NCBI GenBank assembly: GCA_022767745.1
Contig: JALENN010000009.1
Location: 248,001 to 312,000, forward strand
Source: Alistipes sp.
GTDB lineage: Bacteria; Bacteroidota; Bacteroidia; Bacteroidales; Rikenellaceae
DNA: 64,000 nt
Reading direction: 5' to 3'
In this document: positions 8,049 through 16,973 of the stretch, piece by piece
How positions within the stretch are numbered: the first letter of the stretch is position 1
Layout: each line of letters begins with the position of its first letter
The notes under the pieces: model-generated
What the model saw: the letters and a program-made list of their open reading frames with translations, nothing else
What the model was told of the DNA's origin: nothing
The model's database searches: none
Program-made: the position numbers and the translations under genes

Positions 8049-9044
8049 TTATTTGTTGTCGCCGGCCTTTTCGTCGTCGACGTTCTCCTTGTCATTGTCT
8101 GCCTGCGCAGTCTCGCCCTCGGCTTCCGCCTTGCTCTCTGCCTCGGCCGTGGTTGCAGCATCCGATGCGGCCTCGGCGTCGGTCTGGGCCTCTGCTGCGG
8201 CTTCGGCCGCCTGCATGGCTTCGTATTCGGCCTCCTCCTTTGCGCGGCGCACCTCGATGCCGTGGGCTATGGTTATACCATATTCATATAGCGCGTAGCA
8301 CGGTATGAATATGAGTACCTGGCTCACCACGTCGGGCGGGGTGATTATGGCGGCGAAGATAAGCAGCGCGGCAACGGCAACCTTGCGGTACTGACGCATG
8401 GTCTCCGAGGTGATCAGTCCTATCGACGCCAGCAGACGTATGAGCAGCGGCAGCTGGAAAGCTATGGCCGCGGCGAAGGTCACGCTGAGGACGGTACTCA
8501 TGTACGATCCCACGTCGATGATGTTGCTGATCTCTTCGCTTACCGAGTAGTTCCCGAGGAAGTTGATGGCCAGCGGAGCGATTATGTAGTATCCGAACAG
8601 CAGTCCCAGGATGAACCACACGGGTGTCTCGAGAGCATAGCGTATGCTCTGTCGGCGTGCGTGCGGCGGCAGGGCGGGCTTTACGAAGAGCCACAGCTGC
8701 CATATCAGGAACGGGAATGCCACCACCATGGCGCCTACGACCGAACTCTTTATGTGCAGCAGGAACTGTCCTGCCATCTTGTTGTTGAACAACTGCACGT
8801 TTTCGGGGTGGATGTTCAGGGCATCGGACCCCATAGCCGTCGCCAACCATGTAAAGAGCCTGTTCGTCGGGAATTCCGGCGTTATGGGAGCGAATACCAC
8901 CTTCAGCACCACTCCCTTCATTATGAACAGAACGATGAAGAGCAGCGAAAAGACCAAAACTACGCGGATGAGTATCTTACGGAGCTCGTCGAGATGCTCC
9001 CCGAAGGTCATCTCCGCGCTGTCGTTGGCTGTTTGATTGCTCAT
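8049..9044 (-). CDS. tatC: Twin-arginine translocase subunit TatC with long acidic tail
   Basis: TatC is the polytopic receptor of the twin-arginine translocase, which exports folded proteins. The first 255 residues are canonical: TFGEHLDELRKILIRV at the N-terminus (the conserved F-x-HL-x-ELR motif), six membrane segments, and FAAAIAFQLPLLIRLLASIGL in the later part. Unlike typical TatC (about 250 residues), this protein has 331: a C-terminal tail of about 75 residues composed almost only of Ala, Glu, Asp, Lys, Thr and Asn. tatA lies 18 bases upstream in the same direction, and the TIM-barrel isomerase 179 bases downstream. The tail should be cytoplasmic and disordered. Confidence 0.95.
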   Translation of the reverse strand: MSNQTANDSAEMTFGEHLDELRKILIRVVLVFSLLFIVLFIMKGVVLKVVFAPITPEFPTNRLFTWLATAMGSDALNIHPENVQLFNNKMAGQFLLHIKSSVVGAMVVAFPFLIWQLWLFVKPALPPHARRQSIRYALETPVWFILGLLFGYYIIAPLAINFLGNYSVSEEISNIIDVGSYMSTVLSVTFAAAIAFQLPLLIRLLASIGLITSETMRQYRKVAVAALLIFAAIITPPDVVSQVLIFIPCYALYEYGITIAHGIEVRRAKEEAEYEAMQAAEAAAEAQTDAEAASDAATTAEAESKAEAEGETAQADNDKENVDDEKAGDNK

Positions 9045-9062
9045 ATGTATTCCGGTCCGGGA

Positions 9063-9272
9063 TTACTCTTCCTTGGTAGTGGTCTTCTTGGTCTCGGGTT
9101 TGTCGTCGTCCTCCTCGATGGGCTTGTTGACGGCATCCTTGAACTCCTTGATGCCGCGGCCGGCACCACGCATGAGCTCGGGGAGTTTCTTGCCTCCGAA
9201 GAGCAGCAACAGAACCACAACGATAAGCACAATTTCACTCGTGCCCAATCCTCCTACAAAAAGCTGTTCCAT
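9063..9272 (-). CDS. tatA: Twin-arginine translocase subunit TatA/E
   Basis: This 69-residue protein has the TatA plan: a short N-terminus, one membrane helix (SEIVLIVVVLLLLF), a hinge (GGKKLPELMRGAGRG), an amphipathic helix (IKEFKDAVNK) and a charged tail rich in Lys, Glu and Thr. TatA oligomers form the transient pore that lets folded substrates pass. The gene heads the tatA-tatC unit and has its own promoter. No separate TatB is visible, as is common in Bacteroidetes, where one TatA/E protein probably serves both roles. Confidence 0.95.
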   Translation of the reverse strand: MEQLFVGGLGTSEIVLIVVVLLLLFGGKKLPELMRGAGRGIKEFKDAVNKPIEEDDDKPETKKTTTKEE

Positions 9273-9337
9273 AACGGTACTTTTTTATTCTGTGAATAAA
9301 TATTGGTTTATGTGTAAACGTAGTTCGTTTTTCATTC

Positions 9338-9368
9338 CAAAGTTACGAATAATATTTCATTCGTACAA
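9338..9368 (-). promoter_or_regulatory. Promoter of tatA-tatC
   Basis: On the minus strand TTG (9368-9366) and TAACTTTG (9345-9338) are separated by 20 bases. Transcription should start near 9333, giving a leader of about 60 bases. Confidence 0.7.
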
Positions 9369-9539
9369 CTTTGAACCCTCTTTTTTGTTTGCACAACGCC
9401 TCGCGACAGCTGCGGCTGTCGTTCTCTTGCGTTGCGTATCATCCAGAGAACCAGCGAGGTCCTGCGCAGGTGGCATTTCGTGTCGGCGAATGCCGTTGCC
9501 GCTCACGGCTTCTGTTATAAAACGTAAGCGGCCGGGTGT

Positions 9540-11699
9540 TTATTTTGTCGCTTCGGGATAATTTCCGAGCGGTTTCAGGTGCAGCTCGAAGTAGTCGGTG
9601 ATCTTGTTGTGCAGGTGTACGGCATCCTTGCCGAAGACGTTGTGCTCGGCAAGCGGATAGGGGAAGTAGTCCACCTGGACATTGTTCTCGATGCACTTGC
9701 GCACGAAGTTGAGCGAGTGCTGCCATACCACCGTGCCGTCCATGGCGCCCTGGCATATGAGCAGCTTGCCCTTCAGGTCGGCGGCGCGGTTCATCAGGCT
9801 GACCTTCTCGAAGCCCTCGGCGTTGGTCTGCTGCGTCTCCATGTAGCGCTCGCCGTACATAACCTCATACCACTGCCAGTCGATGACGGGACCGCCCGCT
9901 ACGCCCACCTTGAATACGTCGGGGTAGTTGGTCATGAGCGATATGGTCATGTATCCGCCGTAGCTCCAGCCGTGCACGCCGATGCGGTCGCGGTCGACCC
10001 ACGGGTGCGACATGAGCCACTTCATGCCGGCCATCTGGTCCTGCATCTCACACTGCCCGCACTGCTTGTGTATGGCCTTCTCGTACTCGGCTCCGCGGTT
10101 CGACGTGCCGCGGTTGTCCATCACGAATACCACGTATCCGCGCTGTGCCATATACATCTCCCAGCGGCGCAGCTGTGCCTGGTAGGTGTTGCGCACCATC
10201 TGCGAGTGGGGGCCGCCATATACATAAAGTATCACGGGGTATTTCTTCGCCGGGTCGAACCCGAGGGGTTTGATCAGGCGGTAGTAGTTGTCGTATTTGC
10301 CGTCGGCGCTCTTCACCGTGCCCAGCTCGATGTCGGCGTAGGCATAGCCCTCGGTGGGGTCGGGGGCGCGGAAGAGCTCGCGCTTGAGACGGTTGTCGGT
10401 CGAGCGCACCTCGACGACGCGGGGTACGCGCAGCGACGAGTAGTCGTCCAGAAAATAGCGTCCGCTGTGGCTCACGGTGACGTTGTGCCAACCCTCATCG
10501 GGCGTAAGGCGCGTCGAGCGGCCGGTGGCGATGTCTACCTTGAAGAGATGGTTGTCGACGGGTGACACCTCGGCCGAGGTATAGAATACGTAACGGTCGT
10601 TCTGCCCGACATACTTCACGTCGGCATCGGTGGCGGTGAGGCGCTTCACGTTGCCGTCGTGGTCGCAGAGGTAGAGGTTGTAGTAGCCGTCGCGGTTGTC
10701 GGTCGTGTAGATGAAGCGCGAGGGGTCGTTGCGCAGGAACACGAGCGGGTACTGCGGCTCGACAAAGCGGTCGTTGTGCTCGGTGAGCAGTTGCTTGACC
10801 ATGCGTCCCGTCTCCACGTCGTACATGTTCAGGTGCATGTTCTTCTGACGGCGGTCGAGCACCTGCACGTAGATATGCTTGGCGTCGGGTGCCCACGTTA
10901 TGTTGGTGAGGTAGCGCTCCTCGTCGAAGTCGGTTACGGTGAGGTATGTGGTGTGTCCCGACGCTATGTCGTATATTCCCAGGTCGACGTGCTCCGATGC
11001 CATGCCGTTCATCGGGTACTTGATGTTTCGGAGCGTACCCGTGCGGGTGGTGATGTCGACGAGCGGGAAATCCGTCACGCGCGACTCGTCCTTGCGGTAG
11101 AAGGCTATCTTCGAGGCGTCGGGCGCGAAGAATATTCCGCCCGAGATACCGAACTCGTTGCGGCTGACGCTTTGGCCGCAGACGATGTTGCGGTCGTCGT
11201 ATTCGGTTATGGCGTGCTCCTTCTCGCCGTCGAAGTAGTAGAGGTTGTTCTCGCGCGTGTAGGCGTAGCGTCCTCCCTTGCCGGGCTGGCGCGTGAGGTT
11301 TGCGCCCGAGGGTATGCGGCTCGATGCGACGATGCTGCCGCGGCGCAGGTCGATGGTGCTGCGTACGCCGTTTGAGGCTACGACGAGCGTGTTCTCGTCC
11401 TCGAACGAGTATGCAGGGAAGGCCTTCAGGTCGGTCGAGAGCAGGCGCCCCAGCTCCTCGAGCGTGATGAGCGTGGTGCGTCGGCCGTTGCGGGCATTTA
11501 CGGCGACAATCTCCGAGCCCTCTACCGTCGAGTAGCTGTCGCTCTGGCCGACCCACCGTACGGGGTAGGTTGCGGGTGAGAGCTCACGGCTGAGGATCGT
11601 CTCCTCCATGGTGAGGAGTTTGCCCTGGGGCTGCTGTGCCGCCGCCGGTATGGTTGCGGTCAACGCCATGATAGCGAATGTTATAAGGTGTCGTTTCAT
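9540..11699 (-). CDS. S9 family prolyl peptidase (DPP IV / prolyl tripeptidyl peptidase-like)
   Basis: The 719-residue protein begins MKRHLITFAIMALTATIPAAAQQ, a signal peptide, so it acts in the periplasm or outside. Residues to about 460 form the beta-propeller, and the last 250 the alpha/beta hydrolase. The nucleophile is S579 in GVHGWSYGGYMT, with the Asp in GAMDGTVVWQHS and the His in YPLAEHNVFG completing the triad. The family cleaves di- or tripeptides after proline from peptide N-termini. The propeller motif SRNEFGISGG has one Glu where DPP IV carries a Glu pair, so a tripeptidyl peptidase is possible. An in-frame extension upstream of 11699 was rejected because it has no signal peptide. 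Confidence 0.88.
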   Translation of the reverse strand: MKRHLITFAIMALTATIPAAAQQPQGKLLTMEETILSRELSPATYPVRWVGQSDSYSTVEGSEIVAVNARNGRRTTLITLEELGRLLSTDLKAFPAYSFEDENTLVVASNGVRSTIDLRRGSIVASSRIPSGANLTRQPGKGGRYAYTRENNLYYFDGEKEHAITEYDDRNIVCGQSVSRNEFGISGGIFFAPDASKIAFYRKDESRVTDFPLVDITTRTGTLRNIKYPMNGMASEHVDLGIYDIASGHTTYLTVTDFDEERYLTNITWAPDAKHIYVQVLDRRQKNMHLNMYDVETGRMVKQLLTEHNDRFVEPQYPLVFLRNDPSRFIYTTDNRDGYYNLYLCDHDGNVKRLTATDADVKYVGQNDRYVFYTSAEVSPVDNHLFKVDIATGRSTRLTPDEGWHNVTVSHSGRYFLDDYSSLRVPRVVEVRSTDNRLKRELFRAPDPTEGYAYADIELGTVKSADGKYDNYYRLIKPLGFDPAKKYPVILYVYGGPHSQMVRNTYQAQLRRWEMYMAQRGYVVFVMDNRGTSNRGAEYEKAIHKQCGQCEMQDQMAGMKWLMSHPWVDRDRIGVHGWSYGGYMTISLMTNYPDVFKVGVAGGPVIDWQWYEVMYGERYMETQQTNAEGFEKVSLMNRAADLKGKLLICQGAMDGTVVWQHSLNFVRKCIENNVQVDYFPYPLAEHNVFGKDAVHLHNKITDYFELHLKPLGNYPEATK

Positions 11700-11965
11700 T
11701 GTGTTTTCGGGTTGGGCCGCTGCTGTGCCGGCATGGGGTGCACGCTGCTGGCGGGGTACTCGTGCGGCGGATGGCGGCGGCGTGTTACGGTACAAAATCG
11801 CACTGCGAAAATATGAAAAGTTGCCGAGAAATGCAATTTTTACCATCCTTAAAACCACTGTTTGCGGGTGCATGTCCGTCTGTGTGTGGTGAGGTGTGGA
11901 GGGTGATACGCCTGCCGGCGGATATGTGAGGCGGCGGTGGCGCGTGTCGGGTTGCGGGCCATGAA

Positions 11966-12132
11966 AAAGAGAGGCCGCAAGGTGGATCTCTCCAGCCTTG
12001 CGGCAGACAAAAGAACGGGCCGCTAAAGATGTGCACGGCCCTAATTATAGAGGGAATAGATTGGAAAATAGGGTTGTTGCAATTCCTGTTGCCGGCTGTT
12101 GCGGCGTCTGTTAGCCGTGCATGCCGCTGCCG
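11966..12132 (-). ncRNA. Candidate structured small RNA, 6S-like (Bacteroidales-1 type?)
   Basis: On the minus strand a CATCTTTG -7 box (12146-12139) would start a transcript near 12132. It would end about 165 bases later at a terminator-like hairpin (GCCGCAAGG with CCTTGCGGC, 12004-11974) followed by CTCTCTTTTTC. Between them, TGCACGGC (near 12120) can pair with GCCGTGCA (near 12035), and CGGCAG near the 5' end with CTGCCG near the 3' end. This gives a closing stem, an internal bubble and a long apical arm. The unit length and shape fit 6S-like RNAs described in Bacteroidales. The -33 element is weak and the fold was done by eye, so the call is tentative. Confidence 0.35.
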
Positions 12133-12304
12133 ACGGTTCAAAGATGATGAATATATTTGTAATATAAAAATAATATTGGTCAAATTGAATGTTTTTGTAA
12201 CTAAATGTCACTTTTTGAACATATTTTTTGTGCTTTGAGGTCGCTAATCGAGCATTTTTTGTAGCTCGGCGGTGACGGCGCCCGCGGGGGCGGGGCTTTT
12301 TTCG

Positions 12305-12312
12305 TACTTTTG
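12305..12312 (+). promoter_or_regulatory. -7 box TACTTTTG upstream of GH76 gene
   Basis: The box lies 62 bases before the chosen start at 12374. This supports the 12374 start over in-frame codons upstream of the box. Confidence 0.45.
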
Positions 12313-12373
12313 TCGTGCGCGGCATCGGGGGAAGTTCCGGTGTGTGCGCGTGCAATGCGAAAAATGTAGTGTG

Positions 12374-13633
12374 ATGATGAATCGAAAATTTCTGTTTTCT
12401 CTGTTGGCGGCTGTCGCCATCTTTTCGGGTGTAAACGTGTGTGCCGCTGCGGCGGGTCGCGGCAAGTCCGCGCCTGTCGGCATGCGCGAGGTATGGAGGG
12501 CCTACGATGCCTTCAACGAGGTGTATCTCGACCGCGGCAAATACATCTACAAGAGCGACTCCGAAGTGGAGGCCGCCGTTGACCGCTTCAACGGCGCGGC
12601 TGCGATATGGTGCCAGCCCATATACTGGGACATGGCGATGAATGCTGCGGCGCTGGCCGAGCGGTGCGGCGAGCGCCGGCGTGCACGCGTGTACCGCGAT
12701 CTCTGCCGCCGCATATTCGAGGGCGAGCGGGCGCACTATGCGGGTTTCGACTTCGACGACAACAACGAGAACACGGGGTGGTTCATCTACGACGACATCA
12801 TGTGGTGGACCATATCGCTGGCGCGGGCCTATGAGGCCTTCGGCGACGAGGAGTACCTGCGACTGTCGGAGCGCAGCTTCTCGCGCGTGTGGTACGGGTC
12901 CGACCGTGTGGGCGACACGGGCTCCTACGACGAGGTGGCGGGAGGTATGTTCTGGCGCTGGTATCCGATAGCCGATCCCGAGCCCAACCGCCCGGGCGAC
13001 GGCAAGATGGCCTGCATCAACTTCCCTACGGCGGTGGCGGCGCTTACGCTGTCAGGGTGCGTGCCCGCTGATCGCAGGGCCGTGGATGGAGAGAAACCCG
13101 TCGGGCATACTCGCGAGCGTTATTTCGAGATGGGGCGCGAGATATACGAGTGGGGCGTGGCGAACCTCTTCGATGCGGCTACGGGACGTGTGGCCGACAG
13201 TCGTCACGGCACGGGCGAGCCCGACTGGAAGACGCATGTCTACAACCAGGGCACCTTCATCGGCGCCTCGGTGCTGCTCTATCGCGCCACGGGCGAGAAG
13301 CGCTATATCGACAATGCCGTGGCGGCGGCTGACTATGTCGTGCACGAGATGTCGCACGACGGCATACTGCCATTCGAGAGCGGTATCGAGCAGGGTATCT
13401 ATACGGCCATCTACGCACAGTACATGGCCATGCTGGTCTACGACTGCGGCCAGCGGCAGTACCTTCCGTTCCTGCGCGGAAACATCGCCGCCGGGTGGGC
13501 CAACCGCGACGCCGGGCGCGACATCTGCGGCGGCGAGTACGCGCGGCCGCTTGCCGCGGGCGAGTGCGTCGACAGCTACTCGGCCTCGGGCATCCCGGCG
13601 CTGATGCTGCTCTTCGCCGCCGAGCGTGAATAG
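12374..13633 (+). CDS. GH76-type glycoside hydrolase (alpha-1,6-mannanase family)
   Basis: The 419-residue protein has a signal peptide (MMNRKFLFSLLAAVAIFSGV, ending near CAAAA) and an (alpha/alpha)6 barrel of the GH76 kind. The catalytic Asp pair appears in WFIYDDIMWWTISLARAYE (about residues 138-156), matching the DD-x-x-WW signature. CQPIYWDMAMNAA, CINFPTAVAAL and HVYNQGTFIGA match other conserved helices. GH76 enzymes cut alpha-1,6-mannosidic bonds of fungal mannan; some members have other activities. The gene sits alone before a GH2 gene with its own promoter, not in a SusCD locus. The ATG pair at 12374/12377 was chosen because it gives a proper signal sequence. Confidence 0.85.
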   Translation: MMNRKFLFSLLAAVAIFSGVNVCAAAAGRGKSAPVGMREVWRAYDAFNEVYLDRGKYIYKSDSEVEAAVDRFNGAAAIWCQPIYWDMAMNAAALAERCGERRRARVYRDLCRRIFEGERAHYAGFDFDDNNENTGWFIYDDIMWWTISLARAYEAFGDEEYLRLSERSFSRVWYGSDRVGDTGSYDEVAGGMFWRWYPIADPEPNRPGDGKMACINFPTAVAALTLSGCVPADRRAVDGEKPVGHTRERYFEMGREIYEWGVANLFDAATGRVADSRHGTGEPDWKTHVYNQGTFIGASVLLYRATGEKRYIDNAVAAADYVVHEMSHDGILPFESGIEQGIYTAIYAQYMAMLVYDCGQRQYLPFLRGNIAAGWANRDAGRDICGGEYARPLAAGECVDSYSASGIPALMLLFAAERE

Positions 13634-13644
13634 TTATCCAAAAG

Positions 13645-13675
13645 TTGCATATAATCCAATATGTCGCTATCTTTG
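13645..13675 (+). promoter_or_regulatory. Promoter of the GH2 gene
   Basis: TTG (13645-13647) and TATCTTTG (13668-13675) are separated by 20 bases. The predicted leader is about 75 bases. A small dyad (CGCTA/TAGCG) brackets the -7 box. Confidence 0.7.
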
Positions 13676-13756
13676 TAGCGGTTGCGGGCTTGTGGCATCC
13701 GATGCAGACGGTGCCGCGTGCGGCCCTGCAGCGTAATTTGAAAACATTACTACTCT

Positions 13757-16700
13757 ATGAAAAGAACCTTAATGTCGGCCGCTATGCTCGCATTGTCGGC
13801 CACAGGTCTCTGCCAGACCCCCTATTGGCAGGACGTGTCGACGGTGGAGGTGAACCGCGAGGAGCCCCGCACCGAATTCGTCACCTACACCAGCGAGGAG
13901 AAGGCCCTGACGCGTGACTTCTCGTCGTCGGAGAACTACCGCCTTCTGAACGGCGACTGGAAATTCCTCTATTTCGACTCATACAGGGATGTGCCCGCCT
14001 CGGTGACCGATCCTGCTGCCGACGCCTCGTCGTGGAACGACATCAAGGTGCCGGGCAACTGGGAGCTGCAGGGCTACGGCACGGCCATCTATGTCAACCA
14101 CCCCTACGAGTTCAGCCCCGTCAACCCGCAGCCGCCGCAGCTGCCCGAGGCTACGCCCGTGGGTGTCTACCGCCGTACGTTCACCGTTGACGAGACGTGG
14201 ACGGGTAAGGACGTCTTCCTCAACATCGCCGGTGCCAAGTCGGGCGTATACGTATATATAAACGGCCGCGAGGTGGGTTACAGCGAGGACTCGAAGGATG
14301 TGGCCCAGTTCCTGATCAACGACTACGTGAAGGCGGGCGAGAACACCCTCGTGCTGAAGATCTACCGCTGGAGCACTGGATCGTATCTCGAGTGCCAGGA
14401 TTTCTGGCGCATAAGCGGCATCGAGCGCGACGTCTACCTGAGCGCGCAGGCCAAGACCTCGATCCGCGACTTCGACGTGGTGTCGACGCTCGACGACACC
14501 TACACCGACGGTCTCTTCTCGCTGAAGGTGATGACCTCGGGAAGCGGTGCATGCGAGGTGGCCTACAAACTGGTCGACGAGGCGGGTGCCACGGTGCTCT
14601 CGGGCAGCAAGAGTGTCGAGGGCGGCGACGAGGTGACCTTTACGGGTACGGTGCCCGATGCGAAGACGTGGTCGGCCGAGCAGCCCAACCTCTACCGCCT
14701 GATGATGAGCATCGGCAACGGCGATGCGAAGGAGTATGTCCCCTTCAATGTGGGTTTCCGCCGCTTCGAGATCGTGCCCATCGACACGAAGGATGCGCGC
14801 GGCCGCAACTACAGGGTCTTCCTCGTGAACGGCCAGCCCGTGAAGTTCAAGGGCGTGAACGTACACGAGCATAACGAATACACGGGCCACTACGTTTCGG
14901 AGGAGGATCTGCGCCACGATCTTGAGATCATGCGTCAGAATAACATCAACGCCGTGCGTACGAGCCACTATCCGCAGCCGCGCCGTTTCTACGAGCTGTG
15001 CGACGAGATCGGAATATACGTCTACTGCGAGGCCAACATCGAGTCGCACGGTATGGGCTACAGCCTCGAGAAGGGCGGCACGCTGGGCAACAACCCCGAG
15101 TGGAAGGCTCCCCACCTCGACCGTATAAACAACATGTACGAGCAGCTGAAGAACTATCCCTGCGTGGCCATCTGGTCGCTGGGTAACGAGGCCGGCAACG
15201 GATACAACTTCTATCTGGGTTACGACCTCATCGCAGCCAAGGAGCACGGCGCCGGCCGCATGAACCGTCCGATATGCTACGAGCGCGCGCAGTGGGAGTG
15301 GAACAGCGATATGTACGTTCCGCAGTACCCCGGCGCAAGCTGGTTCGAGAGCGTGGGCCGCAACGGATCGGACCGTCCGATCGTTCCCTCGGAGTATGCC
15401 CACGCCATGGGTAACTCGACGGGAGGTCTCTGGCTGCAGTGGCAGGCCATATACAAGTACCCCAACCTTCAGGGTGCTTTCATCTGGGACTGGATCGACC
15501 AGGGCTTTGCCGAGACCGACGAGAACGGCGTCAAGTATTGGGCCTACGGCGGTGACTACGGCGAGAAGTCGCCCAGCGACGCCAACTTCCTCTGTAACGG
15601 TATCATCGGCGCCGACCGCCGTCCGCACCCCGCTATGGCCGAGGTGAAGTACGCCTACAGCGACATAGCGTTCCACCGCACGGACGACGGTTACGAGGTT
15701 GAAAACCGTTTCTATTTCAAGGATCTGAGCAACTATCGCGTGCGTTACGCCTATCTGGCCGACGGCCGCGAGGTCAAGAGCGGCTACCTTACGGTGAATG
15801 CCGCGCCGCAGTCGCGTGCCGCTCTGGCCGTGCCCGCACTTGACAAGATGCGTGCCGACCAGACCTATACGCTGCGTCTGGAGGCCGTCACGATAGCCGA
15901 GGAGCGTCTCATTCCTGCCGATTTCGTCATCGCGCACGAGTCGTTCGAGCTGCAGCGTGCAAAGCGTCCGGTCTATGCCTCGATGGCGAGCAAGGCCCTG
16001 AAGGTGACCGATACCGATGATGCTATCACCGTGTTGGGCGGCAAGGTGAACTTCGTCTTCGACCGCAGGAAGGGCTATGTTACCTCTTATAAGTATGGCG
16101 GCCGCGAATTGTTGAGCGACGGCTTCGGCCTGCGTCCTAACTTCTGGCGTGCCCCGACTGACAACGACTTCGGCAACGGCGAGGACAAGCGCTGCGTCGA
16201 GTGGCGTCTGGCCGGTACGGAGTTCAAGGCCGAGGCCGAGGTGTCGGCTGGCGAGAGCGGCGCCGTCATCGACGTGGTTTATTCGCTGCCTTACGGGGCA
16301 TCGCTCAAGGTGACATATACGGTCAATGCCGCGGGCTTTGTCAACGTACGCAGCAGTTATGCGGGCGGCAAGGGCGAGAACCTGCCCGAGTTGCCGCGTC
16401 TGGGCATGCGTTTCCGTGTGCCGCGCGCGATGGAGAGCTTCAGCTACTATGGCCGTGGTCCAGAGGAGAACTACTGGGACCGCAACAACGGTACGCTGCC
16501 CGGCCTCTACACTACGACGGCCGCTGCCGAGAACTATCCCTATGTCCGCCCGCAGGAGACGGGACACCACACCGATACGGAGTGGATACGTTTCAAGGGC
16601 CTGGAGGTCGTGGCCGACGACCGCATGGAGTTCAACGTACTGTGCAACGCCATCGAGGAGTACGACCCCGCGACGAATACCAAGCGCGACTTCCAGTGGC

Positions 16701-16918
16701 GCAACTTCTTCGAGGGTGACAAGGCCACGCAGAACGACCGCCGTCAGATGCATACCAACGACATCGACACGTCGGCCAACGACTTTGTGGAGGTGTGCCT
16801 CGACTACCGTCAGACGGGCGTCGGCGGTTACGACAGCTGGGGTTCGCGTCCCGAGGGTATCTTCACGCTGCGCACTGACGGCAACTACGAGTGGGGCTTC
16901 ACGTTAGACCCGCGATAG
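13757..16918 (+). CDS. GH2 beta-galactosidase, LacZ type
   Basis: The 1053-residue exported enzyme starts MKRTLMSAAMLALSATGLCQ (signal peptide). It has the five-domain LacZ layout: sugar-binding jelly roll (about 50-235, with VPGNWELQGYGTAIYVNHPY), an Ig-like domain, the TIM barrel (about 350-650), a second Ig-like domain, and a C-terminal beta-sandwich (bgal_small_N) with SYYGRGPEENYWDRN. The acid/base is E478 in LGNEAGNGYN and the nucleophile is E546 in SEYAHAMGNSTGG, which matches the E. coli SEYAHAMGNS-type motif. It should hydrolyse terminal beta-galactosides in the periplasm. A strong terminator follows, so it is transcribed alone from its own promoter. Confidence 0.95.
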   Translation: MKRTLMSAAMLALSATGLCQTPYWQDVSTVEVNREEPRTEFVTYTSEEKALTRDFSSSENYRLLNGDWKFLYFDSYRDVPASVTDPAADASSWNDIKVPGNWELQGYGTAIYVNHPYEFSPVNPQPPQLPEATPVGVYRRTFTVDETWTGKDVFLNIAGAKSGVYVYINGREVGYSEDSKDVAQFLINDYVKAGENTLVLKIYRWSTGSYLECQDFWRISGIERDVYLSAQAKTSIRDFDVVSTLDDTYTDGLFSLKVMTSGSGACEVAYKLVDEAGATVLSGSKSVEGGDEVTFTGTVPDAKTWSAEQPNLYRLMMSIGNGDAKEYVPFNVGFRRFEIVPIDTKDARGRNYRVFLVNGQPVKFKGVNVHEHNEYTGHYVSEEDLRHDLEIMRQNNINAVRTSHYPQPRRFYELCDEIGIYVYCEANIESHGMGYSLEKGGTLGNNPEWKAPHLDRINNMYEQLKNYPCVAIWSLGNEAGNGYNFYLGYDLIAAKEHGAGRMNRPICYERAQWEWNSDMYVPQYPGASWFESVGRNGSDRPIVPSEYAHAMGNSTGGLWLQWQAIYKYPNLQGAFIWDWIDQGFAETDENGVKYWAYGGDYGEKSPSDANFLCNGIIGADRRPHPAMAEVKYAYSDIAFHRTDDGYEVENRFYFKDLSNYRVRYAYLADGREVKSGYLTVNAAPQSRAALAVPALDKMRADQTYTLRLEAVTIAEERLIPADFVIAHESFELQRAKRPVYASMASKALKVTDTDDAITVLGGKVNFVFDRRKGYVTSYKYGGRELLSDGFGLRPNFWRAPTDNDFGNGEDKRCVEWRLAGTEFKAEAEVSAGESGAVIDVVYSLPYGASLKVTYTVNAAGFVNVRSSYAGGKGENLPELPRLGMRFRVPRAMESFSYYGRGPEENYWDRNNGTLPGLYTTTAAAENYPYVRPQETGHHTDTEWIRFKGLEVVADDRMEFNVLCNAIEEYDPATNTKRDFQWRNFFEGDKATQNDRRQMHTNDIDTSANDFVEVCLDYRQTGVGGYDSWGSRPEGIFTLRTDGNYEWGFTLDPR

Positions 16919-16941
16919 AGTCCGCTGCAAGGGATATATTT

Positions 16942-16973
16942 GGTCGGCCACTGAAAGTGTGGCCGACCTTTTT
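16942..16973 (+). terminator. Intrinsic terminator after GH2 gene
   Basis: A 10-bp stem (GGTCGGCCAC, 16942-16951, with its complement at 16959-16968) and 7-base loop are followed by TTTTT at 16969-16973. Confidence 0.9.

Larger units (their letters stand above)
11700..12373. other. Long intergenic region with hairpins, a small-RNA candidate and a GH76 promoter
   Basis: No convincing protein gene lies in this 674-base gap. It holds an AT-rich block (about 12137-12240), two strong inverted repeats (11974-12004 and 12017-12041) belonging to a minus-strand small-RNA candidate, and the plus-strand promoter of the GH76 gene. A plus-strand TATATTTG at 12152-12159 has no gene directly downstream. 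No promoter with full consensus was seen for the S9 peptidase gene. Confidence 0.6.

Noticed and set aside
12152..12159. Plus-strand TATATTTG as the GH76 promoter
   Set aside because: A closer box (TACTTTTG at 12305-12312) suits the gene better, and this one lies in an AT-rich tract where such matches arise by chance.
13979..16753. 924-codon antisense frame inside the GH2 gene
   Set aside because: It is the mirror of the GH2 reading frame. No signal, motif or ribosome site supports it.
12374..16918. GH76 and GH2 genes as a polysaccharide utilisation locus
   Set aside because: No SusC/SusD pair, surface-binding protein or hybrid regulator is adjacent, and each gene has its own promoter.
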